A stretch of 64,000 nucleotides of DNA from Holacanthus passer. Taxonomy: Eukaryota; Chordata; Actinopteri; Pomacanthidae. Made by a program: the position numbers and the translations under genes. A model generated the notes under the pieces. It ran no database searches, was not told where the DNA came from, and saw only the letters and a program-made list of their open reading frames with translations. The stretch is taken from assembly GCA_025331565.1 (NCBI GenBank), contig JAFREQ010000064.1:1022001-1086000 (forward strand), given 5' to 3'. Positions 58,430 to 64,000 of the stretch are shown in pieces (position 1 is the stretch's first letter; each line of letters starts with the position of its first letter).

Positions 58430-58580
58430 CTCCGACTTCAGCAGCTGACACGCAGCGCGGCCGTGGCAGCGGTCCAGCGGCGGCGCTGCTACAGAGCCAG
58501 CGAACCCAGCGACCTCTCGATGGTCAGTTTAAACACTGGCACCATTTAATCCCCATTGATTTCAACAGTTCTACCATTAT
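58430..58580. promoter_or_regulatory. Candidate regulatory block, second of a related pair
   Basis: GC-rich start (GCGGCCGTGGCAGCGG, CCAGCGGCGGCGCTGC), then GGTCAGTTTAAACACTGG and TAATCCCCATTGATTTCAAC. The latter parallels the block at 57085-57136, including an upstream GGTCA word in both. Confidence 0.3.
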
Positions 58581-59989
58581 ATTAAGGAAGAGTGGGAAAG
58601 TGAATGGAGGGAAGACAAACTGCAGATAAAAGCGAAGGGGATCCGTGTTAATTTGTCTCAGCGGAGTCTTTAGCAGCAGCATGAATAAGCGAGGTCAGTA
58701 ATTAGATTTTGCCTGTACTCAGTCATTAGAATGGTAAAGTAATAAAGGTAAACTATTTGACTGTGTGTTAATTCAGGACGAAGGATGCAATGTGACAGAA
58801 AGCAGGCTGAACTCTCCTCCATGATTACGTGAGTGTGCAAACATGGAGGTCGGCTTTTAATCTCATCAGGACAAAGTCAATGCTTTTTAATTCTTAGTTT
58901 TAAAACTCTAAAAACTGAACTCACAAAACATTTTTTGCACACTGGCAGCTGTGATGTGATCATTCTGACAGTGAGTAAAATCCACGATGCAATTTTTGTG
59001 CAAAAGCATCAACTCATTACATCATACAACAATGTGCATCAAGTATAAATAATTTATTGTATTGATCATGGTGACAATAAAAACAAGCAACAGTGGTTGG
59101 AAATGGATTGAAAAGGAAATAAATAACCATCTATCAATAGACCAATTTATTAATCAACTGATAGTTTCAACCTAAATGGAGCTTTAGTGGCATTTAAGAT
59201 ATGTTTATCCGTTTAATGCATCGTTTAACCTCCTCAGTTCTTTTTCTTATTTCAATTTCAAATGTCACCACTGCAAATCCAGCAGTTCATAAATTAATGC
59301 AAATAATAACAATAATAACAAATCACATTACCTTTAGACATGAGCATTGCTTTATCATGATTTCTCCCAGTGACCAGATGATTTCTGCACATGAAAAAGT
59401 TCAATACTGAAATTTCCAGAATTGGATCCAGGAGGAGTTAATGGAGCCTTTGGGTTGTTGAAATGAGCTAAAGGTCTTCTAGAGAAAGCTGAACAGGTTG
59501 AGACAGGACAATCTACAGAGTCCAGATTCTTAGACCTTCATCTGTTCAAAGAGGCTGTGAAGCCGGGCTGAAGTCCAGCAGTGCAAACAGGAAGCAGGAG
59601 AGAAAGAACAGTGACAGATGGAAGGAGAAGTGGGAAGAAGAAGAGTTTGGTTGTTGGTGTCTGAATCTTTGGTGCATCACAGTCTCTTAATGACCCTCAG
59701 CAGCGTTTTTGTGTCCGCAGTTCATTCATTTCCATTGGTGGAGGGTCCTGAGTGACAGCGGCGGAGGTAGCCTGCTGTTCTGGGAGCACGGGGTTCAGCT
59801 CTAGTGGCATTTAATTTAAAACCTTCCAACACAAATCAATAGGGGACAATCAGGCCTGAGAGCGCGGTGGCTTTTTATACCATTGCTGATTACTGACCAG
59901 TGGACTAGTCAGAGAGCGAAAACAGAGCGGAGACACGGACTCTATGAGAGGACTTTGATGCGTGTTGTCAGCGGCCTGCAGAAGAGCCA
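58581..59989. other. Single-copy non-coding DNA
   Basis: Possible family A end near 59120-59180 (CCAATTTATTAATCAACTG). A GC-richer patch at 59750-59800. No exon. Confidence 0.4.
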
Positions 59990-60310
59990 ATTTCCCCCTT
60001 AATGATAAGAAATGGCTGAGGTCAGGGCAGGAAACTGGAGTTTTTCCTTTTATCATCCAGAACACTTTCACCGTTTTACCCACCAGGTAGATCTTTCAGT
60101 AGTAACAGCTCCGCAAATCGCGCCTGGCTTGCTGCCAGAGCCGCTGGCACTGAAATTCAGTCTTAATTTGCCAGCTTTCAGCGGCTGGTTAGCACTTATT
60201 TCCCTCTTCTCCTCCCACATGACCGCTGATCCGACACAAACCAGGGAGACTCTGTTGTGCTCTCGGAGCGTGTGCTGCCATTTCAAAGAGTTAGGGAGAA
60301 TCGTGTCTTT
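59990..60310. promoter_or_regulatory. Candidate conserved non-coding block
   Basis: Repeat-free, open on both strands (plus 60012-60314, minus 60068-60286) with no protein resemblance. Includes CCGCAAATCGCGCCTGG (E2F-like) and CAGTCTTAATTTGCCAGC. Conservation untested. Confidence 0.3.
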
Positions 60311-61399
60311 TTGAGTTTAGATTAGAAATGACCTCAATGTCCTGGATTTGGTTAAACTAAAGCACGTAAAGCAAATAACATGCTCAAGATTTGTCTTTTG
60401 ATCCCAACACTTTTTTCCTCTTTGTCGAGCTGCAGATGGAAGCTGTGAAAGTCACAGTACTCAAAAATCAAATTCTTTCATTCATTCCTCAGGATATTAA
60501 CTGTTGAACTGTTAAGAGTTCAAAGCTACATTTTTCTTTTACTACTGTTGATTGACAAGCTTTTAGCTGCTAATGAACGACTCCATTAATGTTTTATTAA
60601 AAGGTCAACCAGTTAATCCTGTGTATTATAAAAGTACACAAACAGCATCAGCTCTCAGACGTGTGTTGTCTCCTGCAGGAAGGTGATTCTGATCCTGATT
60701 CATAAACTTCTACGAAATATGACTTTGAAAATTTTCATTCGTTACAAGTTTTCTGAGCAAAGCTGATATGTTCAGAAGTCATGACCTGTCTTGAGTAAGT
60801 GGAAACATGAATGATGTTTAGTTCCCTCTGAAAGATCAGAGGAGGATTCACCGTTAATAATAATATCATAGCTTCAAGCTAATGTCAGCCATCAGAGTTT
60901 TGAGAGACGCTGTCATGGATCATCCCAGACATCAGCAGCCTTCAGCCCTGAGCTGTGAGTCCTGTATCAGGACTCAGACGAAGTCCCTGAGTCCCTATGT
61001 CGCCTTCAGACTCTTCAAACGCTTGAGCTGGTGTTTCTGTTTGACTCTCTGTCGACTTACCTGCAGGCCGCCGTTTAAATCCAATCAGCGAGCCACACTT
61101 GTTAGCCGGAGGTGTGTAATCTAATCACTTTTTTTTCACGCTGGCTCACGTTTGGTTTCTGTCTCAGACGTCCTGTGTCTGGACGCTGGTCTGTGGCCAC
61201 CAGGCGTTAACTGAATCCCCCAGGAAGGTCTGTAATGAAGCATAATCTGTTTGAAGAGCGGCACTGACTCCTGCATCGGGGCTGTAATTTGCGTTCAGCT
61301 CGTCCTTCACCTGAGAAACAATCCTGATGACATCATTTCAGGTGTCGTCTCTGCTATGAAGGACGACTCTGCTTTTTGAACCAGGATTGCAGGCAGCTG
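60311..61399. other. Single-copy non-coding DNA
   Basis: Nothing recognised apart from generic homeodomain words. Confidence 0.4.
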
Positions 61400-61990
61400 G
61401 CGTTTGCTCCTCCTGGATGACAAATCCAGGGGATTTAAATAATTTTACTCCTCTTCCATCCCCTAATACCCCTCCGCCTCCCTCTTGAGTGATTACTAGT
61501 TCAGACTTTTAAATGGAATGAAAATTTGGCTGAATTAGTCGAACACAGCAGCACAGGTGGTTCTGAAAATGATTCGTCTGTGTCTCCGTCTCGGAGCCGC
61601 TCGGCGCTACCTCGTGATGAACGCCGCTGCACCGTCAGCTCCATGTACACCCTTTTCTGGGCCAAATGAACCGTGACGCCTCCGCCAAATAATTAATTTC
61701 TCATCCTTGCCTCTCTCTCTCTCTCCCCCGGCTCCTCAGCTCTGAACTCTTGGCTTATGGATTTCACAGTTCAGGGAAGTTGCCGGGGAATGAAACTGTA
61801 ATGGGCTTCTGTTGCAGCTTGTTTTCCCAGAATAAGGGAATAAAAATGGAATCTGAAAATAAACATCATCTGTCTTTCCTCTCTTTTCTCTCACCCTTCT
61901 CATCTCTTATTTTTTTCCCCACAATCCCTCTCTCTCTCGCTCTCTCTTGGCCTTTGCTTGGCTTGTACTATATTAATCAGACACTAGCTT
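61400..61990. promoter_or_regulatory. Candidate regulatory block
   Basis: CpG-containing segment at 61580-61690 with AGCCGCTCGGCGCTACC and GCCAAATAATTAATTTC. Flanked by CT runs at 61711-61727 and 61929-61948. Weak, composition-based call. Confidence 0.22.
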
Positions 61991-63656
61991 AGTGCAGGGT
62001 TAATAAAATCAGGGGTGCGCTGTAGCTGAACATTAGATTGGACTGGGAGGGAGGCGGCGGCGGGTGATCGGCTTGTTGTTGCAGTCGAGCTGTAGCGACT
62101 CTCTGCAGACTCTTAACTCGGGACACGCGTGGCGTCACATCACAGAACCACCCGGCAGGAAATTCGATTTAAACACTGAAGTGACGGGTTAGTTTAAGCA
62201 TCGAGCTGATCATGTAAACTTGGCTTGTTGTTCCTCTCAGTGGAAAAACACATGTTCAGATCTGGTTATTTCACGCTGATATTTTACTGTTGACAGTTAT
62301 ATATGAACACATGACATCGTTTTACATAGTTTGCATCTCAGCCCTTCTCCAACATGCATATAAGAAATACACAAACATAAAGATGAGGATAATGTCCAAC
62401 GGTTAATATTTTTTATTCTTTTGATAGTGGCCACTTTGGCTCCTGTACCCTGGTCTCTGTCAGTTTTTGCTTCCCTTTCTACAGGAAAGAGATGCACATG
62501 ATTTTTGCTTGTAGTGAAGTAATTTTAATCCACAATTCAAGGCAAATATTATCTTTGTTAAAAAGCCAATTAGCCGCTGATCGCTGACAAAGAATCAAAA
62601 GAAAGCTCGAGGTCACCTGTAGGAAACTGAGTCGGTGGTGATGTGTGATGATGGATTCGGTCTCTGGATGAGAGGAGCGGCTCTGTGTCTCTGTGCTCTT
62701 ATTTAAAGTAGCTCAGGTCGTAGTCGTTGATGCAATTAACACAGACCCGCTGATAATAAAGGATGAACTCATCTTGTGACCTTGTCTGGTGATAAATTCA
62801 GTTACTACATGATGGTGTAAACTGTTGCCTCTCTCATTAAATATCTGGCCTTTGCTGTGAGATGCAGCTCTTTGAAGGTTAAAGAAATCTCCCATATTGG
62901 CCGGATATTTAACGATGCTGATTATAAGATATAAAAGTACAACATCAAACACTCATATTAAAGCATAATGTCGTAAATCCCACATTCTTCAGTCGCACAT
63001 TCAAACTCTCTCCCGTCAGACTCATGGAAAAATGATTTTCTCTGACAGCATTTTTCAGACTGACTTTGTGAACCAGTCCTTGTTGGCTGTGACAGCAGTA
63101 ATTCTTCTGACGTTTGATTCTGAACCTGATCTGTTTCTGCAGTTAAGACGTCTGGAGACACTTTGACTCGTTTTCATTCATCAGGAATTTATTTCCTTCG
63201 CGTCAGTCAAGTACGAAGCTCCTGCAGGTTAAACAGGGCTAACAAAGCACTTGTATGGATGACTGACTCTAACAGACACACTGGCAAAGCTCTTGAACCA
63301 GCCTGGCAACATTAAGACTACAAACAACCCACAATGCATCACTCTTTGTAGAATCCACTCATAAAGAACATCTGATGTAGTGAGTAAAACATCAGTAAAT
63401 TTCCAAGAAACTAAATATATATGTGGTGTTTTTAGAGTCTTGTCTTGGCCATGAGACATTTTCTGTTCCATACACGTGTGCACGCTCACAATTCATAGAT
63501 ACTAAGAAAAACTTTATTAACAATAACAACTCGTATCCTTCCCATATGTTTGTTTTAGAAACTTTGCAATCTCACATATGAACATGGACAGTTTGTGTCA
63601 AAACTAGTTTTCATGAAGTTTCTTGTTCAATTTGAATTCTGCTTGTGCAACCACCT
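61991..63656. other. Single-copy non-coding DNA
   Basis: No gene or repeat family recognised. Confidence 0.45.
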
Positions 63657-63746
63657 ACTCTCTCTCTCTTGCTCTCTCTCTCTTGGTCTCTCTCTCTCGG
63701 TCTCTCTCTCTCGCTCTCACTCTCACACACACACACACTCACACAG
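63657..63746. repeat. (CT)n-(CA)n compound microsatellite
   Basis: CT runs punctuated by TTGC, TTGG and TCGG at about 14-bp spacing, then a short CA array. Confidence 0.95.
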
Positions 63747-64000
63747 GTTGACAGTAGGGTTGAACTGAAGCAAAGTTGAACTCCCTCTGCCAACCTGAGC
63801 GTCAGCAGCAGTTTCTGGTGAACTCTGGCTGCGGCTCCCTCTTCAGACTCCCTGTCAGGAAGCTGAGGTTTGCTCCAAACTCAGTCTGACCTGTGATGCA
63901 GGAAATAATATCAGCATCCACCTCTGATAAATAAGCTCCATCTCGCAGCAGAGGGTAAACAGAGCTGGCACACACAGCCGCTCACTTCTCAGCGCGATAT
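63747..64000. other. Non-coding DNA to the window end
   Basis: Nothing recognised. Confidence 0.5.

Noticed and set aside
1..64000. CRISPR array, prokaryotic operon, phage or plasmid features
   Set aside because: No spacer-like regular repeats, no ribosome binding sites with long coding frames; the sequence is vertebrate nuclear in character.
1..64000. tRNA, rRNA or snRNA genes
   Set aside because: No cloverleaf with intact A and B boxes or conserved rRNA segments seen; the B-box word at 50033 lacks a tRNA fold.

Overview
The window looks like vertebrate nuclear DNA, most probably from a ray-finned (teleost) fish. The signs are very dense (CA)n/(TG)n microsatellites, CT/GA and CCT arrays, AT-leaning single-copy DNA with scattered CpG-rich islands, and fragments of interspersed repeats that I recognise from memory as typical of teleosts. 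Nothing looks prokaryotic. No bacterial-style gene, operon, rRNA, tRNA or CRISPR array was found. No complete protein-coding gene could be supported. Nearly all long open frames are artefacts of dinucleotide arrays (Cys-Val, His-Thr, Ser-Leu repeats) or of purine/pyrimidine tracts.

Layout. 0-7.3 kb: microsatellite clusters and a CT tract, with a promoter-like pair of RFX X-box and NRF1 motifs near 0.4 kb. 7.3-15.4 kb: mostly single-copy non-coding DNA, with a five-array TG/CA cluster at 9.88-10.72 kb. 15.5-16.2 kb: the best gene-related signal, a CpG-rich block with CCAAT and ETS words, short upstream ORFs, a 62-bp minisatellite in three copies each carrying a YY1 core, and a possible splice donor at 16200. 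I read it as the promoter and non-coding first exon of a plus-strand gene whose other exons are not visible here. 16.2-20.7 kb: pyrimidine tract, degenerate transposon fragments, candidate regulatory blocks and microsatellites. 20.7-28.4 kb: a 338-bp purine tract, a perfect 91-bp inverted repeat with a 723-bp spacer at 24.73-25.63 kb, and a dense microsatellite cluster. 28-42 kb: largely single-copy, with a G-quadruplex motif, a textbook CTCF site and two speculative exons. 42-52 kb: more arrays, old repeat fragments, a LINE reverse-transcriptase remnant with its GVPQGS motif duplicated in one frame, and a second G-quadruplex motif. 52-64 kb: mostly single-copy DNA with several enhancer-like blocks.

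The parsimonious reading is a long intron or intergenic regulatory territory, perhaps of a developmental gene, with a possible start site near 15.6-16.2 kb. Calls of candidate conserved non-coding elements rest on word content and lack of repeats only. They need alignment to other fish genomes and carry low confidence. Repeat-family assignments are from memory and no database was consulted. No clearly new biological system was identified. The most unusual local structures are the perfect inverted repeat, the YY1 minisatellite and the in-frame duplicated RT motif.
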